Source of the DNA: an archaeon UBA583
Lineage (GTDB): Archaea > Nanobdellota > Nanobdellia > Woesearchaeales > UBA583
Direction: 5' to 3'
DNA length: 64,000 nucleotides
Assembly: GCA_002506365.1 (NCBI GenBank)
Contig: DAXK01000045.1
Coordinates: forward strand, 36,939 to 100,938
Shown here in pieces: positions 44,693 to 52,641 of this stretch. The notes beneath the pieces were generated by a model. The model was given only the letters and a program-made list of their open reading frames with translations, was not told the DNA's origin and did no database searches. Positions within the stretch are counted from its first letter, which is position 1. Each line of letters starts with the position of its first letter. A program made the position numbers and the translations under genes.

Positions 44693-44968
44693 TTATTTAC
44701 TCAATAAACTCATAAATAATTTCTCAGTCATAGCATACCTATCATGTGACTCACACAAATAACTTGATCTTGGATCATCATCTAAATTAGAAACAGCATA
44801 AGGAATATCAACATTAATAAAATCTGTTAATTCTTTTTTCCGAGATAATAAATAATTCTTCCCTACACCATAACTCAAAAAATTCCCAAATAACTCATTA
44901 AACTCTAATATATTACCTTTAAACGCGCACATACATAATTCATCAAACTTACTATCTAAACTACTCAT
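44693..44968 (-). CDS. Small hypothetical protein
   Basis: 91 residues, soluble, with three Cys (LCMCAFKG near the start, YLCESHDRY near the end). The end could form a small metal site, but spacing is irregular. It precedes the TtuA gene on the same strand by about 50 bp and could be co-transcribed, but a TATA for TtuA lies between. Function unknown. Confidence 0.5.
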   Translation of the reverse strand: MSSLDSKFDELCMCAFKGNILEFNELFGNFLSYGVGKNYLLSRKKELTDFINVDIPYAVSNLDDDPRSSYLCESHDRYAMTEKLFMSLLSK

Positions 44969-45036
44969 AAAAACTCAAAACAAATTAAACTATATAAACT
45001 TAACTCATAAAATTACTCAAAATTATTAAATATCAA

Positions 45037-45492
45037 TTATATAAGTTTCAAATTATATTTTTTACAAAATTCATTCAATTTTATATCAAGCACACCCTCC
45101 CGCACAGCTCTGCAACTATCTGCTGCCATCACAAACTCTTTAACTTTAAATAACGGATAATCTGAGCACACTTTTGGACGATTTTTATTCCCATAAACTA
45201 AACACAACCCATCTAAACAAAGTTTAGTGCAACTATTTTTATTTTTACTAAAATCAAAATGGATATTGTCACTTTCAGACTTCACCAAAGTCTTACTTAA
45301 AAGCAATTCATCTTTTTTCCCTTCAGAAATTAAATTAACTTCACCAGAATTAAGCAAAAGTAACTTTCCTTTCTTACAACACTGCGACTTACATACGTCC
45401 ACACAATATGAGCTTAAAGAAGACCTTAACTCATCCAAACCAGCAATAATTTTTTTATTATTATCATCCTTATTCAAAGATTTAATTACCAA
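45037..45492 (-). CDS. YkgJ-type cysteine cluster protein
   Basis: 151 residues. The Cys pattern of the YkgJ family is present: CVDVCKSQCCKKG near the start, then CTKLCLDGLCLVY and RPKVCSDYPLF. These proteins bind zinc or an Fe-S cluster; their role is not settled. The frame begins at TTG 45492, with an in-frame stop just upstream. Deleting one T from the T6 run at 45491-45496 (minus strand) would join it in frame to an ATG at 45508, giving Met-Glu-Ile-Gly-Phe-Leu-Val. A homopolymer error or real frameshift is thus possible. Confidence 0.78.
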   Translation of the reverse strand: MVIKSLNKDDNNKKIIAGLDELRSSLSSYCVDVCKSQCCKKGKLLLLNSGEVNLISEGKKDELLLSKTLVKSESDNIHFDFSKNKNSCTKLCLDGLCLVYGNKNRPKVCSDYPLFKVKEFVMAADSCRAVREGVLDIKLNEFCKKYNLKLI

Positions 45493-45508
45493 AAAAGCCT
45501 ATTTCCAT

Positions 45509-45764
45509 AACTAATTTTAATTTAAAATATCATAAACTAGCACTGTCACTTTAAGTAAAATTAAATATTTCCCTTCTCAATCCATGTTAAAATATAGTAA
45601 CATATATCTATCAAAAATAATAATATTTAGTCGTATTTATTTGTAGAAATATTAAATTTTAATATAAAATTTTAATAATAGAAATAATTTAAATTTAATA
45701 ATTCAGAATTTTTAAAAAAGATGTTAAAAATATAACATCAAATACAAACTTATACTCGAAAAAT
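45509..45764. other. Gene-free gap before the displaced tbp end
   Basis: About 256 bp of A/T-rich DNA between the YkgJ-type gene and the tbp-end copy. I see no ORF, hairpin or RNA gene, apart from AT-rich promoter-like runs near 45515-45530. Confidence 0.3.
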
Positions 45765-45794
45765 TTACTCATAAACTTCCTTGTAATTTTTAAT
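45765..45794 (-). repeat. Displaced second copy of the tbp 3' end
   Basis: 30 nt match 45842-45871, the last codons and stop of the tbp gene, at 25 positions without gaps. On the minus strand it reads Ile-Lys-Asn-Tyr-Lys-Glu-Val-Tyr-Glu-stop, against Ile-Thr-Glu at the real end. One Lys change is silent; Ile/Thr to Val/Tyr are coding changes. The stop codon is kept. The copy lies 77 bp downstream of the original. Confidence 0.65.
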
Positions 45795-45797
45795 ACT

Positions 45798-45820
45798 CTT
45801 TGAAAACATTGTTTTCAAAG
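45798..45820. terminator. Perfect 10-bp hairpin after tbp
   Basis: CTTTGAAAAC and GTTTTCAAAG are separated by a 3-nt ATT loop. It lies about 20 nt past the tbp stop, between it and the displaced tbp end. It may be a terminator or part of an inserted structured segment. Confidence 0.5.
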
Positions 45821-45841
45821 TGGCTAAAAATTATAAAGAGA

Positions 45842-46411
45842 TTACTCTGTAATTTCTTTGTAATTTTTAATCCCAGCCTTCTTTAAAACTTCTAATAAGT
45901 TTTTAATAGCAACATGAACATCAGCATCAGACTTAGTCCCAGTACATACAATCTTTCCATTTCCAAAAATTAAAAATGTAGCTCCAGTTTCATCATGGAT
46001 CTTGAAAACTAAACCTGGAAATTGTTCAGGTTCATACTCAACATTTGACAACTTAATAGCTAACTCATTTAAATCTAATTTCATATCAATATCTGATGAT
46101 GCAACTACATTCTCAACTCTAACCTTTGGCACAACAGTAATCTTAATATCTACCTTTGCCATATACTCAACTAATCTCTCTAAAGCTAAATCAACTTCAG
46201 CTAAAGACTTAGTCCCAGTACAAACTACTTTCCCTGATGAAAAAATTAAAAAAGAGGACTTTGGTTCTCTAATCTTCATAATTAAACCTGGAAATTGCTC
46301 TGGATTATACTCAGTATTAGGTAAATCCATAATTAATCTTTCTAATGGAATTTTGTGTTCTAAACTAGTAGAAATTACAATATTCACAATTTTTGTATTT
46401 GGTAATGTCAT
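45842..46411 (-). CDS. tbp: TATA-binding protein
   Basis: 189 residues made of two pseudo-symmetric repeats, each ending EYxPEQFPGLxxKI...FLIFxxGKxVCTGTKS. This is the archaeal TBP saddle, which recruits TFB and RNA polymerase to the TATA elements seen across the window. The start MTLPNTKIVNIV is normal and the gene has an AT-rich promoter. The aEF1B gene follows on the same strand upstream (46470), about 58 bp away, so the two may be co-regulated. Confidence 0.97.
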   Translation of the reverse strand: MTLPNTKIVNIVISTSLEHKIPLERLIMDLPNTEYNPEQFPGLIMKIREPKSSFLIFSSGKVVCTGTKSLAEVDLALERLVEYMAKVDIKITVVPKVRVENVVASSDIDMKLDLNELAIKLSNVEYEPEQFPGLVFKIHDETGATFLIFGNGKIVCTGTKSDADVHVAIKNLLEVLKKAGIKNYKEITE

Positions 46412-46469
46412 TTTTTAAATAAATTTTAATTTAATTTTTGAGAAAAATTAACAAAAACTAATAATAAAC

Positions 46470-46745
46470 TTAAAGTCTATCCATCTTAGTCACAGCAACA
46501 GTTCCTGTAACTTCTAAAGCATCTAACTCATTTTCTAAAGGTTCACAACCATATGTTTCATCTAATTGAATCTCAAAAGCACAAGCTTCCATACCAAAAC
46601 CAGCTGGTTCAGACTCAATCTTTAAAACTTTAGTAGTTCCTTCAGCATAAGCCTCAACAACTCCTTTAATCGCACTCTCTAAATCAGAATACTCTACTTC
46701 ACCATCAACAGGCATTACTCTAAACGCAACAATCATTTCAGCCAT
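46470..46745 (-). CDS. Archaeal elongation factor 1-beta
   Basis: 91 residues from the ATG at 46745 (MAEMIVAFRVMPVDGE), the conserved family start; an ATG at 46769 would add 8 residues. The protein matches aEF1B along its length (AEGTTKVLKIESEPAGFGME, then ALEVTGTVAVTKMDRL). It is the nucleotide exchange factor for aEF1A. A 7-bp palindrome (TTAAAAC/GTTTTAA, 46778-46795) lies just upstream of the alternative start, close to the TATA at about 46800. Confidence 0.93.
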   Translation of the reverse strand: MAEMIVAFRVMPVDGEVEYSDLESAIKGVVEAYAEGTTKVLKIESEPAGFGMEACAFEIQLDETYGCEPLENELDALEVTGTVAVTKMDRL

Positions 46746-46936
46746 TTTTATATAAATATTTTTCCTCATAAATCGCCTTAAAACACCTGTTTTAAAAAAC
46801 TATTTATAAATGAATAATAAATATTTGTAAAAGGTTCTTTATAAAGGTATCTAAAAAATAGTTAAAAAATTAGGTTTTTTATTGGAAAAAGTTAAAATAA
46901 ATCTTATTTTTTACTTTATAAAACTAATTAAAAAAT

Positions 46937-47395
46937 TTAATTTTTTTCAATTAATATTTCTCTAAAATAAATAAAATAAATAACAATAAATCCTATAACT
47001 AAAAATACCAATATAATAAATAAATAATAATAATTTGAATTATCATCTACTAAAATATTATTATTATCTTCAACAACAATCCCCAAAGCTGCAAGTTCTA
47101 TATCAGTTAAATTATCATATTCATTATCAATCTCTTTATTCAACTTAAAATTAATATCTTTATCATCAACTTGAAAAACTCCTAAAGCTTTTAATTCATC
47201 CTCAGTAATTTTAGATTCATCATTCACACTTTCTTCAATACTAAAATCATTAACATTAATATCAACATTTTCAATCCCAAGAGCAATTAATTCATCATTA
47301 GACATTAAATCATCAGTTTTCTCTGAAATATCAGCTACTGAAAATCCAATTAAAAAAAATTGAAAAATTAAAATAAAAAAAATTATTTTTTTCAT
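46937..47395 (-). CDS. Membrane protein with three repeated DELxALG motifs
   Basis: About 152 residues from the ATG at 47395, only 2 nt after the stop of the adhesin gene; the TTG at 47413 is less likely. It has a signal peptide (MKKIIFFILIFQFFLIGFS), then three repeats of a short acidic unit (SNDELIALGIENVD, TEDELKALGVFQVDD, TDIELAALGIVVED), a C-terminal TM helix and a basic tail. The unit could be a small helical docking motif or cleavage-repeat. Tight coupling to the adhesin gene suggests a helper or anchor role. Confidence 0.65.
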   Translation of the reverse strand: MKKIIFFILIFQFFLIGFSVADISEKTDDLMSNDELIALGIENVDINVNDFSIEESVNDESKITEDELKALGVFQVDDKDINFKLNKEIDNEYDNLTDIELAALGIVVEDNNNILVDDNSNYYYLFIILVFLVIGFIVIYFIYFREILIEKN

Positions 47396-47397
47396 AT

Positions 47398-48879
47398 TTA
47401 AATAATATCCCAAAATAAAGCTGCATTTTGACTAATAAGTCCAATATGATTAATTGAATTCCCATCAGTAGTTGAGATTTCCCCTATAATTTTAATTTTA
47501 TTATCAGCATTATCCCATTTAACTCTACAAGCATAATCAAGTGTTACATACTGTGAAACTAATCTTTGTTTTCCTGAATACACAGTATCTCCTCGTGTTA
47601 AAGAAATTTGACCCTTATTTGATTGAGAATCAAACATTCCTGCAGCAACAATTCCAATTCTATTCCAATTCACTACGCAAGAATTACCTAAACTACAATC
47701 AATCACAACTTCCCCACAACCCCAATAATTACCTGCTGGCGCAGTAGTTGACCCTTGAGTCATAATTGTTTTAGATCCAGCAACATTACTAGGTCCACAA
47801 GGTTTAGTCCCTGTTAAAGTTCTAGTTTGCCCAGAACAAGTATTATCTCTTTGAGTAAAACTAACTCCACTACACACAGTATCTCGAGCAGGATATCCCC
47901 AATCTCCAGGTTGATTAGTTCCAATAACTTGTCTAGAATTTCCACAATTTGAAGCTTGAGTTGAAACAACATCTTTACAAATATTACTAGCCGTTGGACT
48001 CCAAGTTACATCAGTACACGCAACAGTACAATCTCTACTCCCTGTAACACTTCTTGTCGTTCCACAATTTGAAGTTTGAACCAAAGCTTCACCTTCACAA
48101 GTCTCAGCAGTAGAAGGTCCCCAAACATTATCCACACAAGCATTTTCTACAAAATTAGCAATAGATTCACCACCAACTAACAAATTACCTGCCCCAATAT
48201 TTACAATTCCATTAAAAGTATATTCTCCTGATAAAGTATCTCCACCATTATTAATATACCTAGAATCAGAATCTTGTCCTTGAATACTAATCTCATTTAC
48301 ATAAGTTGTTCCCGCAGGATCAATAAAATAAGAATCATCATCTAAATCAAAATAAACTTTAGAATATGTATTTTTTAAAATAGAATTACTTGACGGATTA
48401 ATTCCAAAAGAACTATCATCTAAATCATAAAATACACTTGAATACACTTTACTTAATTTAGAATCTCCAGCTAATTTTAAAAAATAACTACTATCATCTT
48501 CATCAAAAATATTACTAACTTTAAAATCATCTGTCACAGTTAAACTTCCAGTAATTTTCTCATCACCAACTGAATTAATATATCTAACATCTGAATCTTC
48601 TCCTCGAACACTTAAAGCTCCACTAACAGTAAACTTTCCAGATACTAAAAAATCCCCACTTAATGTATCACCATCAGAATTAATAAATTTAGAATCTAAC
48701 TCAATTCCCTTATACACAATATTTCTATTAAATGTAAAATCAACTCCATCATTCTCATCAGACCCAAAAACCCCTCCTCGAATATCTGTAGCTTCATGCC
48801 AAATCCCATTCCCGTCAGCAAAAATAAGAGAACTCACCAAATTTAAGCTAAAAATTAATATTAAAATTTTTTTAATCAT
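47398..48879 (-). CDS. Secreted phage-tail-fibre-like adhesin with Cys-rich repeats
   Basis: 493 residues. After a signal peptide (MIKKILILIFSLNLVSSLIFA) come repeats of tail-fibre type: INSDGDTLSGDFLVSG and INNGGDTLSGEYTFNG, and the YDLDDSSFGINP / FDLDDDSYFIDPAGTT motif (D-x-DD-x-x-Y/F-x-x-(D/N)P) common in fibrous trimers. Residues ~265-375 hold Cys-rich units of the form W-x-P-x-x-S/T...C...CG-x-x-R...G. The last ~120 residues are a distinct, mostly beta domain (GNYWGCGEVVIDC, RIGIVAAGMFDS). It probably forms a trimeric fibre that binds partner cells. The gene after it (46937) overlaps functionally. Confidence 0.75.
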   Translation of the reverse strand: MIKKILILIFSLNLVSSLIFADGNGIWHEATDIRGGVFGSDENDGVDFTFNRNIVYKGIELDSKFINSDGDTLSGDFLVSGKFTVSGALSVRGEDSDVRYINSVGDEKITGSLTVTDDFKVSNIFDEDDSSYFLKLAGDSKLSKVYSSVFYDLDDSSFGINPSSNSILKNTYSKVYFDLDDDSYFIDPAGTTYVNEISIQGQDSDSRYINNGGDTLSGEYTFNGIVNIGAGNLLVGGESIANFVENACVDNVWGPSTAETCEGEALVQTSNCGTTRSVTGSRDCTVACTDVTWSPTASNICKDVVSTQASNCGNSRQVIGTNQPGDWGYPARDTVCSGVSFTQRDNTCSGQTRTLTGTKPCGPSNVAGSKTIMTQGSTTAPAGNYWGCGEVVIDCSLGNSCVVNWNRIGIVAAGMFDSQSNKGQISLTRGDTVYSGKQRLVSQYVTLDYACRVKWDNADNKIKIIGEISTTDGNSINHIGLISQNAALFWDII

Positions 48880-48901
48880 TTTATACTTCCTATCAAAAAA
48901 T

Positions 48902-48919
48902 AACTATATATATATATAG
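48902..48919. promoter_or_regulatory. Perfect palindrome in the adhesin promoter
   Basis: ACTATATATATATATAGT (18 bp) lies 22-40 nt before the adhesin ATG (48879), where the TATA element belongs. CACTTCAAAGTG follows just upstream (48922-48933). The palindromes could bind a dimeric regulator. Confidence 0.4.
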
Positions 48920-48990
48920 TCACACTTCAAAGTGAATATATTTTAATTATAATAATTTCCAATTTTATCTAATAAAATAAAAATATTAAA

Positions 48991-49578
48991 TTAATTTTTT
49001 TTAATAAATTTAAAATAAGAAAAAAAAGAAACTAATAATACAATAATTAAAATGTAAAAAACTGAATTATTATTACTAGATTCATCATCTCCCTTTGTTA
49101 ACTCACTACTCTCCAAAATATTACTTCTTTCATTTTTTGAAACATTAATAACACTCTTATTTAATTCAGTTCCAATTTTCTCTGAAACAATTTCACTATC
49201 AATAATTTCTTCAACAATTTCACCATTATTAACTTCTTCAACAATTGGATTTCCTACTTTTTCAACTTCGGAACTATTATCTTCAATAATTTTATCTACA
49301 ATAACATTCTCTTCTTCGTCAATACTTACTTCAATACTATCTTGAGTTACCTCCGAACCAACTAAACCTTCATTTAATACACTTGTATCCTCATCTAAAC
49401 TTGGAAGATTATTTTTATTATTATCCTCAGGCAATCCCATAACATTACTGCTATTCTCAACTGCCACACTATCTCCCTCTTCCTCCAAACTAGGAATTGA
49501 AAACCCCAAACTAATTAATAATAACCCTAATACAACTAAATTTAAATAATTAATACTCTTAAATCTCATTTTAAACAT
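48991..49578 (-). CDS. Acidic surface protein with C-terminal TM anchor
   Basis: 195 residues. A signal peptide or anchor (LNLVVLGLLLISLGFS) precedes a Glu/Asp/Ser/Asn-rich middle with little predicted fold (IPSLEEEGDSV and LPSLDEDTSV repeat the same short motif). A C-terminal TM helix (VFYILIIVLLVSFFSYF) ends in KFIKKN. The layout, signal-acidic stalk-TM, is like the 46937 protein. Function unknown. An ATG at 49569 is an alternative start. Confidence 0.6.
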   Translation of the reverse strand: MFKMRFKSINYLNLVVLGLLLISLGFSIPSLEEEGDSVAVENSSNVMGLPEDNNKNNLPSLDEDTSVLNEGLVGSEVTQDSIEVSIDEEENVIVDKIIEDNSSEVEKVGNPIVEEVNNGEIVEEIIDSEIVSEKIGTELNKSVINVSKNERSNILESSELTKGDDESSNNNSVFYILIIVLLVSFFSYFKFIKKN

Positions 49579-49664
49579 TAAAAAAATATTAATTTATAAT
49601 TATATAAATTTTTACAATATTAATCAGTGAAAATAAATTATATTAAGTATAATTTTAATTTATC

Positions 49665-50771
49665 TTACTCACAAATATTTTTAACTCCAAAAAATCCTAA
49701 TACATCATCAGTTGTTCCTAAAGACTTTTCACATGCTTTTTTCACTTCTTTTTTAACAGAACTTTCATCATTATCCGACTCAACATTATAATTATTATTA
49801 TTTTCAGAAGAATTTTTTTCATCTAACTTTAAACTTTTAGAATCTTTAACATTACTATTTTTCCTAGTTTTCCCATTAAATCGAGCAAGTTCACTATCTC
49901 TATCAAAATGATCAATCTCACAACCTAAAGAATCTCCCGACAAATCAACTTTATTTAAACTAACTCCACTAATACTTAAAATTTTCTCAGCAGACTTTTT
50001 ATCTCCAAATACATAATAACTCATATTAGCTAAACCAATAGCCGAAGATTCAGTAATCCATTTACCACTATTCAACTTTCCACCTTTTTGAGACAATCCA
50101 ATATCGAGTCCTCGTAACAAATTTTTAGCAGAAGCTACAAGCCTAAAACTTAAATCTGGGTAATCATTTTGTGCATTTTGAATTCTACGAGTTTCATCAA
50201 TAGTATATCTAACACTCTCAAAATTTGAAGAATAATCTCTAAAAAATTCACTATCATGTCCAAAATGCGCCACTCTAACTGCTAAATTCTCATTAGCAAT
50301 CTCTTGAACTTTAGAAACTAAATCTAATGAAGAATAAACTGAAACCATCCTTTTTGAAGGATTATCACAACTCAAATCTCCAAACTTTAAAGAATTTCTT
50401 GAAAATTGTAATTCATGTTCAGAATAAACACCATCACCACTAAGTTTTCTAATTCTTTTATCCAAACTTGAATTTTTTTTTGATGTTTCATTTAAAATTG
50501 AATTAACACCTCTAACTTGAGAAACTAATAACTGATACTCAGACTGAAGATTATAATCTTTCCTAGTTTTTGATTTCATAAACTCTTCTAAATCATCTAA
50601 TTTATCATCTAATACTTCAGAATACTCTAAAAATCTAAAACTATTTCTTAAATTAATCGCATTAGAATCATCATTTAAAGAAACATATTTACTGCTTGAA
50701 TAAACCGGAGAACTAACTAAACTAGCTGTCAAAATTCCACTCAAAAATAAATTTTTATTTAATTTATTCAT
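49665..50771 (-). CDS. Secreted hypothetical protein
   Basis: 368 residues: signal peptide (LNKNLFLSGILTASLVSSP), long helical domain with Lys/Arg/Glu (residues ~45-270), then an Asn/Ser/Lys-rich low-complexity tract and a short end with two Cys. The start overlaps the end of the upstream lipoprotein gene by 8 nt, so the pair form an operon. Their signal peptides are nearly identical (SGIL-ASLV), while the rest diverges. No family recognised. Confidence 0.62.
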   Translation of the reverse strand: MNKLNKNLFLSGILTASLVSSPVYSSSKYVSLNDDSNAINLRNSFRFLEYSEVLDDKLDDLEEFMKSKTRKDYNLQSEYQLLVSQVRGVNSILNETSKKNSSLDKRIRKLSGDGVYSEHELQFSRNSLKFGDLSCDNPSKRMVSVYSSLDLVSKVQEIANENLAVRVAHFGHDSEFFRDYSSNFESVRYTIDETRRIQNAQNDYPDLSFRLVASAKNLLRGLDIGLSQKGGKLNSGKWITESSAIGLANMSYYVFGDKKSAEKILSISGVSLNKVDLSGDSLGCEIDHFDRDSELARFNGKTRKNSNVKDSKSLKLDEKNSSENNNNYNVESDNDESSVKKEVKKACEKSLGTTDDVLGFFGVKNICE

Positions 50772-51489
50772 TTTGACTCAAAAAAATCTCATACTTTTTC
50801 AATCTTGAATCATTAACCGTCTTTTCAGGTAAAGAACTAATAAACTCATCACTTGTATAAAATCTTGCTTTATCCATATGATGTTTAAAAGTTTCAGAAT
50901 CATCAAATCTAATATCAGCAATTCTAGCTATAGACATATGCGCCTTAATTAAAGTTTCAATTCTCTTAGTATTATCAGGAATTCTCAAATTATTTACAAT
51001 TCCTGCTACTTTAGCCCTACTCATCATATTTCTTGCCCTAAATGGATTTTCAGATATACAACTTAAATAATCTTTCTTAAACAATAAAGTTCCTGCCAAT
51101 TTATCTAAAACTTTTTCAATATTAGCAGATTCCTTCCTACCAACATTTATATCTCCCTTCCCATCACTAATTACCTTAGAACTAAATTGCACATATTCAA
51201 GACCATTATTTCCATCCTCATAGAAATTTGTAAAAGCATCAGCAATTTTACCAGATTTATAAAATGCCCTTCTATTTGAATCTTCAACTAACTCACCATA
51301 AAACTTTTTACAATCATTTCCACTTTTAATATCATTATCTCTAAACTTCAAAGCATTCTCAGCCCTTGAACCATATACATTTTGAATATGTTTATCCTTT
51401 AAACTATCTACAGAAATACTCGGTCCACCACATCCAACCAAACTAGCTGCCAAAATCCCACTTAATAATAATGTTTTACTTTTATCCAT
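50764..51489 (-). CDS. Lipoprotein of unknown function
   Basis: 241 residues. The lipobox LVGC (Cys20) follows MDKSKTLLLSGILAAS. The mature part is mostly helical (ENALKFRDNDIKSGNDCKKF, MMSRAKVAGIVNNLRIP, IETLIKAHMSIARIADI). It overlaps the start of the 49665 gene by 8 nt (stop TAA within the next gene), so translation is probably coupled. No family recognised. Confidence 0.64.
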   Translation of the reverse strand: MDKSKTLLLSGILAASLVGCGGPSISVDSLKDKHIQNVYGSRAENALKFRDNDIKSGNDCKKFYGELVEDSNRRAFYKSGKIADAFTNFYEDGNNGLEYVQFSSKVISDGKGDINVGRKESANIEKVLDKLAGTLLFKKDYLSCISENPFRARNMMSRAKVAGIVNNLRIPDNTKRIETLIKAHMSIARIADIRFDDSETFKHHMDKARFYTSDEFISSLPEKTVNDSRLKKYEIFLSQNE

Positions 51490-51607
51490 TTTTAATTATA
51501 TAAAAAATAAGTAAACAATAATAACATACAAAAAATAAAAACAATACAATAATTACTTAATTAAAAAATAAAATATATTGACATTAATAAGACTTATTCT
51601 TTTTTTA

Positions 51608-52567
51608 TTATTCAATAACAAAATCATTTTTTGAAAACTTTCCCTTTTTCCAATTATTAATTCTATCAATAATTTTAGAATCAAACATTAAACTCCCATA
51701 TGTGCTAGAAATTAATCCTGAAAATTGTCTATCTGAATTTAAAATTAAACCTCCCGACATCCCTTTTTTATTATTACAAGACGAAACATACAAATTATCA
51801 CTCATCTCACCAAAATTTTTACAATCAATTTTAAACATATTAATAAATCCAGCCCTATTAGGATAACCAAAAGTTAAAATTGATTCATCACCATTATACA
51901 CAGAAGGCTCAATAATTTGTTCCAAATTTCCCCTTTTCAATTTAACTAAAGCATAATCATAAGAAAATTTATCTAAAGTAAAAGAATTAGATTTATACTC
52001 TTTTGGAAAAATAATTTTTTCAATATCAAACTCCTCATAATCCTCACCACCAGTAATATAATTCACACCTTTTAAAGAATCTAATTTATCAACACAATGC
52101 GCCGCCGTTAAAACATAATTTTTATCAATAGATGCAGTAGAACAATTATTATCTAACCTAAAATGTAAAATACCAACCAAATCAAAAATACTACTATTAA
52201 CATCAATATCAGGAAACATCTCAATATTAGAATATCTCTGCTCATTACCTTTCAAAAATTTATCTCTAGCCAAATTAGACTTCTTATAAATATTAAAAAC
52301 CCTACTTTTAATATCCTTATCATCACAAAAAATATAATCTCTAGTCAATTCATACAAATTTAAACTAACTCTTCTATAATCCACTCCCTTAGCATTTAAA
52401 CCCTTTTTAGAAAAATCTTTTAAATCCTCAAAACTTGAATTATATTTTTTATTAAACTCATTAAAATTACCTTGACAAACACCAATAGAATTCTTACTAG
52501 CAAAGCTATCTGAAGAATAAAATGTGCTACTCAATAAAAGAGGTAAAATTAAAGGTTTAAAATTCAT
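51608..52567 (-). CDS. Secreted trypsin-like (S1) serine protease
   Basis: 319 residues. A signal peptide (MNFKPLILPLLLSSTF) and a helical pro-region of about 120 residues precede a chymotrypsin-fold domain with His157 (TAAHC), Asp204 (YDYALVKL) and Ser271 in GMSGG. The variant G-M-S-G-G instead of GDSGG is seen in other S1 groups. It is probably a secreted protease acting on surface or partner proteins. A near-palindrome GTCCCTTCAAGAGAC (52602-52616) sits just upstream of its TATA. Neighbours are also exported proteins. Confidence 0.82.
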   Translation of the reverse strand: MNFKPLILPLLLSSTFYSSDSFASKNSIGVCQGNFNEFNKKYNSSFEDLKDFSKKGLNAKGVDYRRVSLNLYELTRDYIFCDDKDIKSRVFNIYKKSNLARDKFLKGNEQRYSNIEMFPDIDVNSSIFDLVGILHFRLDNNCSTASIDKNYVLTAAHCVDKLDSLKGVNYITGGEDYEEFDIEKIIFPKEYKSNSFTLDKFSYDYALVKLKRGNLEQIIEPSVYNGDESILTFGYPNRAGFINMFKIDCKNFGEMSDNLYVSSCNNKKGMSGGLILNSDRQFSGLISSTYGSLMFDSKIIDRINNWKKGKFSKNDFVIE

Positions 52568-52641
52568 AAAAATGATGAATATTTATTTACTTATAAATTA
52601 GTCCCTTCAAGAGACAACAAAAAATAGTAAAATCTTTAATT

